Positions 1 through 6,064 of a stretch of 64,000 bases of DNA are shown here, piece by piece. Each line of letters opens with the position of its first letter. The stretch's first letter is position 1. Origin of the DNA: Aquibium sp046292285 (GTDB lineage Bacteria; Pseudomonadota; Alphaproteobacteria; Rhizobiales; Rhizobiaceae); assembly GCA_046292285.1 (NCBI GenBank), contig JBKBRJ010000005.1, forward strand, positions 1 through 64,000, read 5' to 3'. The position numbers and the translations under genes are program-made. Below the pieces are notes generated by a model that was given only the letters and a program-made list of their open reading frames with translations, was not told the DNA's origin and made no database searches.

Positions 1-1
1 G

Positions 2-553
2 CTGCGCGAGACCGAACTCGCCGTCATGGACGACCCGATGGCGCGCGACACCGGCGTGGAGAACACGCAGGCGAGCCGCAAGGCCAAGGCGCAGGGCCGT
101 GGCAAGCCGATCTCCCCCCTTGCGGGGGAGATGTCCGGCAGGACAGAGGGGGGCGCCCAGGTGCCAGCTTCTGGCTTCCAGGCAGACAGCGAACGCGAAG
201 GCCGGCGCCCTACGTCGCCCCCCTCTGCCCCTGCCGGGGCATCTCCCCCACAAGGGGGGAGATCACCAAGCGGCTCGCTCTTCGCCAAGCCGACGCTGGA
301 CGAAATGGGCACCTCCGGCGACCACGCCACGCCGGCCGGCGCCGTCGACCGCTCGCTGTTCCGCAAGAACACGTTGGACGAGATGACGGTGCGTCGCACG
401 GAAAAGCCGGTGGAGGGCGTGAAGCCGCCCAAGCCCGCCGACGACCCGCGTCCTCTCGTGCGCGGCAAGGTCGGGACCGGCTCCTACGAGGATCCGGGCG
501 ATGAGAAACGCCAGAAGCGCCGGCCCGGCAAGACGGGACGGCCGGGGCGGTAG
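2..553 (+). CDS. C-terminal part of an unidentified protein, interrupted by an in-frame palindromic repeat
   Basis: The frame is open from base 2, so this is probably the 3' end of a gene that begins before the window. The first possible ATG in view (26) has no ribosome binding site. The tail is hydrophilic and very basic at the end, like the low-complexity tail of a nucleic-acid-binding enzyme. I do not recognise the family. About 50 residues in the middle are encoded by the palindromic repeat at 110-263 and are Pro/Gly/Ser rich, unlike their flanks. After the repeat, a short motif of the form SLFxKxTLDEM occurs twice, about 27 residues apart. The gene ends just upstream of a small TA pair. 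Confidence 0.6.
   Translation: MRETELAVMDDPMARDTGVENTQASRKAKAQGRGKPISPLAGEMSGRTEGGAQVPASGFQADSEREGRRPTSPPSAPAGASPPQGGRSPSGSLFAKPTLDEMGTSGDHATPAGAVDRSLFRKNTLDEMTVRRTEKPVEGVKPPKPADDPRPLVRGKVGTGSYEDPGDEKRQKRRPGKTGRPGR
110..263. repeat. Palindromic repeat element with long imperfect inverted arms, inside a coding frame
   Basis: The left arm (110-153) and right arm (218-263) are inverted copies of about 44-46 bp with only a few mismatches and small length differences. Each arm itself holds a shorter palindrome (a C-tract, then a G-tract ending in GAGAT). The arms are separated by about 64 bp. Intergenic repeats of this look are common in rhizobial genomes. This copy lies within the reading frame of the gene at 2-553 and is read through without a stop. 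No second copy was seen in the window. Confidence 0.8.
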
Positions 554-609
554 GGCGTCGTTTGCACAGGCGAATTCGACCGTGAACCACTTTGCGGTAA
601 AATGGCTTC

Positions 610-810
610 ATGTCAAAGCTTGAGCAGATCGAGAAGTCGGTCGAAACCCTTTCCGACGAGGAGATGAAGGCGTTCGGCGCCTGGTTCGACAATTTGCGCT
701 GGCAACGTTGGGACAGTCAAATCGAGCAGGACGCCGAGAACGGCAAGCTCGATACGCTGGCGAACGAGGCCCTAGCGGAACTTCGTGTTGGCGGGATGCG
801 CCGGATTTGA
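610..810 (+). CDS. Small antitoxin-like protein of a putative type II TA pair
   Basis: This 66-residue acidic, helical protein looks like the short antitoxins that precede RelE/ParE-type toxins. It begins MSKLEQIEKSVETLS and has no membrane segment. A TAAAAT box at 598-603 lies so close to the ATG that the transcript could start at or near base 610, and no Shine-Dalgarno sequence precedes the ATG. Leaderless translation is therefore possible. The stop codon overlaps the start of the next gene (TTGA), which suggests translational coupling. Assignment to a TA system rests on size, pairing and coupling, not on a named antitoxin domain. Confidence 0.55.
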   Translation: MSKLEQIEKSVETLSDEEMKAFGAWFDNLRWQRWDSQIEQDAENGKLDTLANEALAELRVGGMRRI

Positions 811-1061
811 ATCACTTCGCGAGCAGTCGCTTCTGGGCCTGCTACGATGCTCTTCCACACCATATCCGACAGCTTGCCGACAAGAATTTCGCGCTCCTGA
901 AGTCTGACCCGCACCACCCGTCTCTCGCTTTCAAGCGCGTCAACCGCTTCTGGTCCGCACGAGTCAGTCTCGGGCATCGTGCTCTGGCCGTCGAAGACGG
1001 TGCAGACTGCGTCTGGTTCTGGATTGGCGACCATCGGACCTATGAACCGATGATCCGCTGA
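807..1061 (+). CDS. Putative RelE/ParE-like toxin
   Basis: The gene codes for 84 residues if translation starts at TTG 807, which overlaps the upstream stop as TTGA. The protein has the size and pattern of the RelE/ParE fold: an N-terminal helical part (FWACYDALPHHIRQLADKN), then Lys/Arg-rich strands (FKRVNRFWSARVSLGHRALAVE) and a final WFWIGDHRTYE strand. A longer open frame begins at 708 but overlaps the antitoxin for about 100 bp, so the TTG start is preferred. The role, mRNA cleavage or gyrase inhibition when free of the antitoxin, is inferred from the fold family only. Confidence 0.6.
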   Translation: MNHFASSRFWACYDALPHHIRQLADKNFALLKSDPHHPSLAFKRVNRFWSARVSLGHRALAVEDGADCVWFWIGDHRTYEPMIR

Positions 1062-1180
1062 ATCAAGAGGCAGGCTACGACCGCGCTTTGCCAAGGCAAC
1101 AACTCTGTTTTCGGCTGAAGTTCAGCCCGGCAATGTCTTTAGGCCACCGGTTCCGGCCGTTAAGCGGCTGCGGAAAACCC

Positions 1181-1196
1181 TTGCGAGGCTTCGCAA
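1181..1196. promoter_or_regulatory. Candidate operator palindrome upstream of the DUF922 gene
   Basis: TTGCGA and TCGCAA form perfect 6-bp arms around a 4-bp centre, about 80 bp upstream of the DUF922 start and in a 213-bp gap that otherwise holds nothing I recognise. It could be an operator or a small hairpin. Confidence 0.3.
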
Positions 1197-1274
1197 ATGT
1201 AGTTCCGGACCTTGCGGGAGCGAACGGGCGTGTCTAGGTCGGGACGGGCTGGAAGTCAGCATGGACGGACCCGC

Positions 1275-1877
1275 ATGAAGACGATCCTTCGCCTCGGTAC
1301 GGCGCTCGCATCGCTTCTCCTCCCCCTCCCCGCCCTCGCGGCAGACTGGAAGGCGGTGGAGAAGACGGAGACCTATGCCGTCTCCGGCACGACCGGGATG
1401 GAGCTCTACGCCTCGATCGGCGCGCACGGGCCGCTGCTGTCGGGCGGGACACGGGCGATCGCCTACACCACCTTCGACCTGAAATGGTCGCGCGACTACC
1501 GGCCCCAGCCGGACGGGTCCTGCACGCTGGTGTCGGGAAAACCCTGGCTGACGATCACCTATCGCCTGCCCAAACCGTCGCAGAAGCTGTCGGCGCCCGT
1601 GGCGGAGAATTGGAAGCGGTTCATCGCCGGCATGACCGCGCACGAGAAGGTGCATGGCGACCACATCAAGGAGATGGTCGACCGCATCATCGCAACGACG
1701 GTGGGGGTGAACGTGCCGGACGATGCCGGCTGCAGGAAGATCCGGCAGCAGCTCCAGACGCCGCTCGCCGAGGCCTCGATGGAGCAGCGCGCCCGCTCGA
1801 ACGCCTTCGACCGCGAGGAGATGAGCCCCGGCGGCAACGTGCACGGTCTGATCCTGGACCTGGTCAACGGCGGCTGA
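1275..1877 (+). CDS. Secreted DUF922 protein (putative zinc protease)
   Basis: This 200-residue protein starts with a clear Sec signal peptide (MKTILRLGTALASLLLPLPALA, predicted cut after residue 22). The mature part fits the DUF922 family, proposed to be zinc-dependent periplasmic proteases. An HEKVH motif at about residues 123-127 fits the HExxH metal-binding pattern. The start at 1275 was chosen because the signal peptide begins there. An earlier in-frame codon at 1212 would add an arginine-rich stretch. It stands alone, and the substrate is unknown. Confidence 0.8.
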   Translation: MKTILRLGTALASLLLPLPALAADWKAVEKTETYAVSGTTGMELYASIGAHGPLLSGGTRAIAYTTFDLKWSRDYRPQPDGSCTLVSGKPWLTITYRLPKPSQKLSAPVAENWKRFIAGMTAHEKVHGDHIKEMVDRIIATTVGVNVPDDAGCRKIRQQLQTPLAEASMEQRARSNAFDREEMSPGGNVHGLILDLVNGG

Positions 1878-1958
1878 CGCCTGCCCGTCGCGGGGCTGGC
1901 GACAGGGCGCGTCCTTCGAGGCTCGCCCGCGGCGCGGCCGGACCGGGAAACCCGCGGC

Positions 1959-2237
1959 TCAGCGCGGGCGCTGGGTGATGGCGCGGCGGGGCGCCGGAGC
2001 CTTCTTCGCGGCCGGCTTCTTGGCGGCGGGCTTCTTGACGGGCGCGACGGTCTCGCCCGCGGCTTCGGCTTGCGCTTCCTGCTCGAGCCGCAGCTTGCGC
2101 AGCCGCTCGGTCTTCTTCTCGCGCGCCGTTACCTCGGCGTCGATGATCGCGCGCGACGCGTTGGTCGTGGTGTCGGACTTGCTGTTGCGGCCGGCATCCG
2201 TCGGCTTGAACAGCTTGTCCTTTGTCATGGAGGCCAT
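1959..2237 (-). CDS. Conserved small basic protein with Lys/Ala/Pro-rich tail
   Basis: This hypothetical protein has 92 residues. The N-terminal half is charged and probably helical (REKKTERLRKLRLEQEAQAEA). The tail is histone-H1-like, with repeated KKPAAKK units, which suggests nucleic-acid or ribosome contact, but I do not know its function. An AAGGAG ribosome binding site lies 6 nt before the ATG at 2237. It is the last gene of a minus-strand group with rpsU and a 43-residue protein and may be co-transcribed with them, although a GC-rich hairpin separates it from rpsU. Confidence 0.7.
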   Translation of the reverse strand: MASMTKDKLFKPTDAGRNSKSDTTTNASRAIIDAEVTAREKKTERLRKLRLEQEAQAEAAGETVAPVKKPAAKKPAAKKAPAPRRAITQRPR

Positions 2238-2291
2238 TCCAGTCTCCTTTCCGTCTTGGGGAACGGGCGCCCCGAAGGAGCACCTAGGGGC

Positions 2292-2322
2292 GGGCGGGCC
2301 GCGCTGTATGGCGCGGCCGCCC
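2292..2322 (-). terminator. Strong GC hairpin between rpsU and the downstream gene
   Basis: Arms of about 12 bp (GGGC.GGCCGCGC against GCGCGGCCGCCC) flank a TGTAT loop, 5 bp beyond the rpsU stop. There is no U-tract on the minus strand, so it may be a processing or attenuation structure and not a true intrinsic terminator. Confidence 0.4.
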
Positions 2323-2327
2323 GGCGA

Positions 2328-2597
2328 TCAGTAGCGGGGGGTGGATGGTGCCGCACCCGGACGGGCGGCGAAAACCTTCTTCTTCGGCGCGGGAAGGAGT
2401 CCTTCGCGCTGCGCCTGCTTGCGGGCGGCCTTGCGGCTCCGGCGGACGGCCTCGGCCTTCTCGCGCACGCGCTTCTCGGACGGCTTCTCGTAGGAGCGGC
2501 GGGCCTTCATTTCGCGAAAGACGCCTTCGCGCTGCATCTTCTTCTTCAAGACCCGGAGGGCCTGCTCTACGTTGTTGTCGCGTACGAGTACCTGCAA
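2328..2597 (-). CDS. rpsU: 30S ribosomal protein S21
   Basis: The N-terminus MQVLVRDNNVEQALRVLKKKMQREGVFREMKARRSYEKPSEKR is typical of bS21. The protein is 89 residues, longer than the roughly 70 of enterobacterial S21, with an extra basic C-terminal tail as is usual in alphaproteobacteria. bS21 sits near the 3' end of 16S rRNA and helps mRNA selection during initiation. In rhizobia a cspA-rpsU cold-shock operon has been described. Here rpsU is on the opposite strand from the two csp genes that lie 2-3 kb away. It probably forms an operon with the small gene 66 bp upstream. Confidence 0.95.
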   Translation of the reverse strand: MQVLVRDNNVEQALRVLKKKMQREGVFREMKARRSYEKPSEKRVREKAEAVRRSRKAARKQAQREGLLPAPKKKVFAARPGAAPSTPRY

Positions 2598-2663
2598 GGG
2601 ATATCCTGTCCTGTTGGTTTGTCTCTGGTTGGGTTGCGCCGGCCGCGTTCGACCGGCGGTTCG

Positions 2664-2795
2664 TCACTTCTTCTTGCTGGCCGCCTCGTTGGCCTGCTTC
2701 ACCTGGGCCCCGAAGGGGGTCGGCGCGGGGGCGGCCTTCTTGTCCTTCTTCGGCTTCCGGACTTCCTTGTTGCTGCGCAATTGGCCCTTGGCCAT
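2664..2795 (-). CDS. Conserved 43-residue basic protein
   Basis: The short lysine-rich protein begins MAKGQLRSNKEVRKPKKDKKAAP. Small proteins with this N-terminus recur in alphaproteobacteria but have no known function that I can name. The start at 2795 follows an AAGGGGA ribosome binding site. An upstream in-frame ATG at 2861 would add an unlikely 22 residues. It lies directly upstream of rpsU on the same strand, which points to translation or cold adaptation. Its size and charge fit a ribosome- or RNA-associated peptide (inference). Confidence 0.7.
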   Translation of the reverse strand: MAKGQLRSNKEVRKPKKDKKAAPAPTPFGAQVKQANEAASKKK

Positions 2796-3044
2796 GATCT
2801 GTTCCCCTTTCCGTCTTCCGTGAATGCCCTGCGTCTCTTGCTCGCCGCCAACCGGAGGCACCGGAGCGGCGGATCGTGACGCCTTCGTCGTTCCCGTCCT
2901 CCTGCGGACGCGGTCTGCTTGGCGATCTCGACCGGCAGCAGGAGGCCGGCGCCAAAAAGAGGATGAACGTCAAGCCTGGCCGATTACGACAGAAAGACGT
3001 TCTCGATCCGGCCGGATCGGGCGGCCGGCGCCCCATCCTCCGAA
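2796..3044. other. Non-coding stretch: promoter region of the minus-strand rpsU group
   Basis: No convincing gene on either strand. Long open frames cross it on the plus strand, but their composition and lack of start signals mark them as shadows. It must hold the promoter for the 43-residue gene and rpsU. I did not identify clear -35/-10 boxes. Confidence 0.4.
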
Positions 3045-3073
3045 AAAGCAAAAAGCGGGGACGGACCCCGCTT
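3045..3073 (-). terminator. Intrinsic terminator for a minus-strand transcript
   Basis: A perfect 8-bp stem (AAGCGGGG / CCCCGCTT, loop ACGGA) is followed on the minus strand by TTTTTGCTTTTT. The U-tract is on the minus strand only, so a transcript comes from the right, from the 3407-3625 gene or an unrecognised RNA. Confidence 0.7.
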
Positions 3074-3406
3074 CCGGTTCGTCATCCGGCGAATGACCGC
3101 CGTCGGGAGGCTGCCAGTTCATCCGTGGTCAGTTCCCTCGGCGGTCGTCCGGCTTTCGCGGGGCTTCGCTCTCCAGCGAACCTCTCCGCAGCCGGCCAAG
3201 GAACCATTCCCATCGCCTATCGATGGCGACGACCAACCGCAAGTCTCCTCGCGCATGGAATCATGGTTCCTCGCTCCGCCTCAATATGGTGCAGATCGGC
3301 CCAGCTTGCAAGCGAAAGAAGCGCTTCCCGGTCAGCAATGACCTCGTCGCAAGGAAACAAGCGCCGTAGCCAGCCTGCGATGCGCTCGCAATCGGCCAAC
3401 CGGGCG
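3074..3406 (-). other. Untranslated or weakly coding region before the minus-strand terminator
   Basis: No confident gene. One minus-strand frame is open from 3570 to 3217 and another codes for a peptide of about 43 residues from roughly 3216 to 3086, but neither resembles a known family. The region may be the 3' part of the transcript of the gene at 3407-3625, or a decayed gene. Confidence 0.3.
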
Positions 3407-3625
3407 CTATCCGTCGAGGCCTGCGCGCACCAGGTCGAGGGGCTGCCTGGGACCGCGCCGCCAGGCAACGAGGATGCGTTCCTCGACGGCGGCGCGACGC
3501 TTGCGCTCGCGCGCGGCGATGCCCAGCTCGGCGCAGACCGCCTCGACCACCGGCAGAATATCCTCGGCAACCGCGTCGGCAGCGCTACGCCCGACGGAAC
3601 CGCGCCCGTGCTGATGTTCGATCAT
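3407..3625 (-). CDS. Hypothetical protein, 72 residues
   Basis: The sequence begins MIEHQHGRGSVGRSAADAVAEDILPV and ends DLVRAGLDG. It has balanced charge and helix-like periodicity and reads like a real, soluble protein. I do not know the family. A clear minus-strand terminator at 3045-3073 supports transcription of this strand. A different frame (3217-3570) continues with protein-like sequence after the stop, so a frameshifted longer ancestor is conceivable. Confidence 0.5.
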   Translation of the reverse strand: MIEHQHGRGSVGRSAADAVAEDILPVVEAVCAELGIAARERKRRAAVEERILVAWRRGPRQPLDLVRAGLDG

Positions 3626-3916
3626 GGCCGGCCTCCTCTGTTGCCGTCCGGGCGGCTGTCGCCGCTCTCGTCGCGGAACGCATGTCCGCTTGAAAGCAGT
3701 CTACCGCTTTCCGGAGAAAGGAACAGGCCTCGATCTATCACTCTTTGCCGCCTCGCTGTTACGCAATCGGCCCGACGCGTGATGATGCAGCGCGGAATCC
3801 GGATGCGCGCGGTGTACGACCGGGCCGCAAGAACACGCGCCGACACCTCTCGTGGACACGTCTTTCCCGGCGCCTGCCCTTGCGAGCATCAAACGGCATT
3901 GCCATGTTCCCGCGTG

Positions 3917-4264
3917 ATGATCGCCGGATTCGCTCTCCTTGCAGCCATGGCTGCCGCCCTCGCCGCCCCGTCCGCCGACAATGGGGCGCCGCTGCCGTCG
4001 CATCATCCGCCAGCGACCCTCGTCAGCGGCTGTCACGGCGACGCGCAGACGCACTATGTCCCAGGATTGCGCGACACCGTCCGGCACCGGCATCTGAAGG
4101 ATGACTGTCGCGCGGTGCCGATGCGCGACACGATCGGGGCGTTGGATTGTCATCGCGACGTCCGCCGGCATTTCGTACCCGGCCTTGGCGTCGTCCTGCA
4201 TCGCCATGTCGGAAAGGACTGCTCCATCCGTCGCGTCAACCGATCCACCGAGCAGAAGCCCTGA
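3917..4264 (+). CDS. Secreted protein with two His/Cys-rich repeats
   Basis: This 115-residue protein starts at ATG 3917 (or GTG 3914) with a signal peptide (MIAGFALLAAMAAALAAPSA). The rest holds two copies of a unit of about 27 residues: CHGDAQTHYVPGLRDTVRHRH...DC and CHRDVRRHFVPGLGVVLHRH...DC. Each copy keeps two Cys and several His, so a disulfide per repeat or metal binding is possible. Single-unit relatives occur as small secreted proteins in rhizobia, and no function is established. No good ribosome binding site is visible. The frame is open far upstream (to 2876), but that part does not look coding. Confidence 0.6.
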   Translation: MIAGFALLAAMAAALAAPSADNGAPLPSHHPPATLVSGCHGDAQTHYVPGLRDTVRHRHLKDDCRAVPMRDTIGALDCHRDVRRHFVPGLGVVLHRHVGKDCSIRRVNRSTEQKP

Positions 4265-4396
4265 CGCGCATGCTCAAATGATAAGTCGCTGTTCGCTTTC
4301 GGGCTTTACTTCCGCTCACAGTCTGGTGAGCGACGACTCGTCTTGCCAATCGCCCGATTTCGTGCAACGTTTCAAACTGTTCGGGTTATGTGCAGG

Positions 4397-4410
4397 CCCG
4401 GAGACTGGAA
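4397..4410 (+). promoter_or_regulatory. Leader element shared by both cold-shock genes (copy 1)
   Basis: CCCGGAGACTGGAA occurs here, about 120 nt before the first csp ATG, preceded by GTTCGGG at 4379. The same two blocks with nearly the same spacing occur upstream of the second csp gene. It probably lies in the 5' untranslated leader or near the transcription start. Confidence 0.5.
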
Positions 4411-4532
4411 CGTTAAGAGGACGACCTTTCCCCGAAAGTGTGAACACTCGACGCGAACGCTGACCCGGACCGGCTCCGTGGCCAACGCCTGGCGCCGATC
4501 CTTCGATCCACGACGGGAAAAGGAGTTTCCCA

Positions 4533-4745
4533 ATGCCCCAGACGGGCACTGTCAAGTTCTTCAACAATGAAAAGGGCTTCGGCTTCATCAAGCCGGATGG
4601 CGGCGCCAAGGACGTCTTCGTCCACATCTCGGCCGTCCAGGCGTCCGGCATGGGCTCGCTCGCCGAAGGTCAGAAGGTGAGCTTCGACACCGAGCCGGAT
4701 CGCATGGGCAAGGGGCCGAAGGCCGTCAATCTCCGTCCCGCGTAA
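4533..4745 (+). CDS. Cold-shock protein, CspA family (first copy)
   Basis: The 70-residue single cold-shock domain carries RNP1 (KGFGFIKP) and RNP2 (VFVHISAV). These proteins bind single-stranded RNA and DNA and melt secondary structure after cold shock or in stationary phase. AAAGGAG lies about 8 nt before the ATG. The long gap upstream (268 bp) leaves room for a structured leader, as is usual for cold-induced csp genes. The second copy at 5114 is about 80% identical in the core, so this is probably a tandem duplication. Confidence 0.95.
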   Translation: MPQTGTVKFFNNEKGFGFIKPDGGAKDVFVHISAVQASGMGSLAEGQKVSFDTEPDRMGKGPKAVNLRPA

Positions 4746-4783
4746 GCGCGCCGCACGGGAGCATCGGCAAGGCACCCCGGCCA

Positions 4784-4805
4784 GGCGCAGGTTTCGGCCT
4801 GCGCC
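4784..4805 (+). terminator. Hairpin downstream of the first csp gene
   Basis: A perfect 8-bp stem (GGCGCAGG / CCTGCGCC) with a TTTCGG loop lies 38 bp after the stop. No U-tract follows, so termination strength is uncertain. Confidence 0.45.
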
Positions 4806-4911
4806 CTCGCAGGCTTGTGGCATACCGCGCCCCGTCATGTTGCGGCGCGAATATATGTCTTGCCCCTTCCTTGAAAATAAAGGACAGTTTTCGAGTTCGG
4901 GCCGTGGCTGT

Positions 4912-4925
4912 CCCGGAGACTGGAA
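4912..4925 (+). promoter_or_regulatory. Leader element shared by both cold-shock genes (copy 2)
   Basis: CCCGGAGACTGGAA, identical to 4397-4410 and again preceded by GTTCGGG with a 10-nt gap. It lies about 190 nt before the second csp start. Confidence 0.5.
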
Positions 4926-5113
4926 ATGCGCCGCGGGGCTTGAATATTCGTGCTGGCGGTCGAATGGGAATCCGGCAAACCGACTGGCGGCGGATAGAGT
5001 ATCCAACGGCGAGGTTCGGCGCGCGACCGACCGTTTCCCGTCTCCCGGTATCGGCGGACCAACCGCGGGGCTTCGGCCCGGGATCGCGATCTGACGAGAG
5101 CAGGGAGTTGCAC

Positions 5114-5335
5114 ATGCCCCGGACCACCGGAACCGTGAAGTTCTTCAACGAAGGCAAGGGCTTCGGCTTCATCACGCCGGATGATGGCGGGAAGGACATC
5201 TTCGTGCACATTTCCGCCGTCCAGGCGTCCGGTCTCGATGGCCTCGCCGACGGCCAGAAGGTCTCGTTCGATACCGAGCCGGACAAGCGCGGCAAGGGCC
5301 CCAAGGCCATCAACCTTTCCGTCGAGCGGAGCTGA
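5114..5335 (+). CDS. Cold-shock protein, CspA family (second copy)
   Basis: The 73-residue cold-shock domain has RNP1 (KGFGFITP) and RNP2 (IFVHISAV). The ATG at 5114 follows CAGGGAG. The frame is open to 4817, but the upstream part has no homology to csp proteins and is leader. The 368-bp gap after the first copy means the genes probably have separate transcripts with related 5' leaders. Role as for the first copy; the two may differ in induction. Confidence 0.95.
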   Translation: MPRTTGTVKFFNEGKGFGFITPDDGGKDIFVHISAVQASGLDGLADGQKVSFDTEPDKRGKGPKAINLSVERS

Positions 5336-5489
5336 GACGACGCACGCTTCGCTCCGAAGGGTTCTGCCTCCAGGCGATGGCGGGCTTCGTTTGACCCGCG
5401 GCGAGGCTCCTCCGTCCACCAGCCGTAGCCGGCGACGAGCGTCCAACCGCCGCGCGGCCCGCCGACGGCGCACTCCCCCGGCCGGAACG

Positions 5490-5507
5490 TTCAGCCCGCA
5501 TTCAGCC
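5490..5507 (+). promoter_or_regulatory. Direct repeats TTCAGCC upstream of the BA14K gene
   Basis: TTCAGCC occurs at 5490-5496 and 5501-5507, exactly 11 bp apart (one helical turn), followed by a TAGATC box at 5517. This geometry fits binding of an OmpR-type response regulator just upstream of a promoter. The regulator is not known. Confidence 0.35.
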
Positions 5508-5575
5508 GCCCTCCCCTAGATCTCCGTCACGACCGGCAGCCAGTTGGGGCAGCCGCCCGTCCGAAGGAGATAAAA

Positions 5576-5989
5576 ATGAAGCGTCTCGGCCATTCCCTCG
5601 TCCTGTCGGCGGCCGTCGCCGCCGCGACGCTCGTTCCGGTGCTGGAAGCCAGCGCCGGCGAGCGCTGGCGCGAACAGCGTCCGCGCCATCCGCAGCACCA
5701 TCACCGCTACGACGCCACGGGCGATCTCATCGCAGCGGGCGTGCTCGGGCTTGCGGTCGGCATCATCGCCGCCACGGCGATCGACGGATCATCGACCCCC
5801 GTCTACCCGGACACCGACGTCTATCCGCCGGCGCCCTACGGCGGCGCGTCCGTGGCCTATGGCGGGCAGATCGAGCCCTGGACGCGCGACTGGTACCAGT
5901 ATTGCGCGGCGCGCTACCGGTCCTTCGATCCGCGGACCGGTACCTTCCGCGGCTATGACGGCTACGACCACTTCTGCGTGGCGAACTGA
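5576..5989 (+). CDS. BA14K family protein
   Basis: The 137-residue protein has a signal peptide (to about residue 27, EASA), a hydrophobic segment around residues 45-65 (LIAAGVLGLAVGIIAATAI) and the C-terminal BA14K signature WYQYCAARYRSFDPRTGTFRGYDGYDHFC. The family is named for a 14-kDa immunoreactive, lectin-like Brucella protein and is common in the rhizobial cell envelope. AAGGAG precedes the ATG by 8 nt. It stands alone, with a terminator hairpin downstream. Confidence 0.9.
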   Translation: MKRLGHSLVLSAAVAAATLVPVLEASAGERWREQRPRHPQHHHRYDATGDLIAAGVLGLAVGIIAATAIDGSSTPVYPDTDVYPPAPYGGASVAYGGQIEPWTRDWYQYCAARYRSFDPRTGTFRGYDGYDHFCVAN

Positions 5990-6012
5990 GCCACGCAAGC
6001 CGATGTTGTCGC

Positions 6013-6039
6013 AGGGGCGTCCGGTTACCGGGCGCCCTT
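6013..6039. terminator. Hairpin between convergent genes
   Basis: A 10-bp stem (GGGCGTCCGG / CCGGGCGCCC, one G-U pair, loop TTA), extended by weaker pairs, lies between the BA14K stop and the stop of the opposing hydrolase gene. It can serve both directions. Confidence 0.5.
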
Positions 6040-6064
6040 GCCTGTTCCGGAAGCCGATCCGGCC

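Noticed and set aside
3217..3570. Minus-strand open frame of 117 codons overlapping the 72-residue gene
   Set aside because: Its first half is a shadow of the 3407-3625 gene in another frame. The second half looks somewhat protein-like but has no recognisable family; kept only as a note on possible frameshift.
2876..3916. 462-codon open frame whose first 347 codons precede the Cys/His-repeat protein
   Set aside because: Only the last 115 codons have a signal peptide and repeats. The rest is arginine/serine-rich, lacks start signals and overlaps a probable minus-strand transcript.
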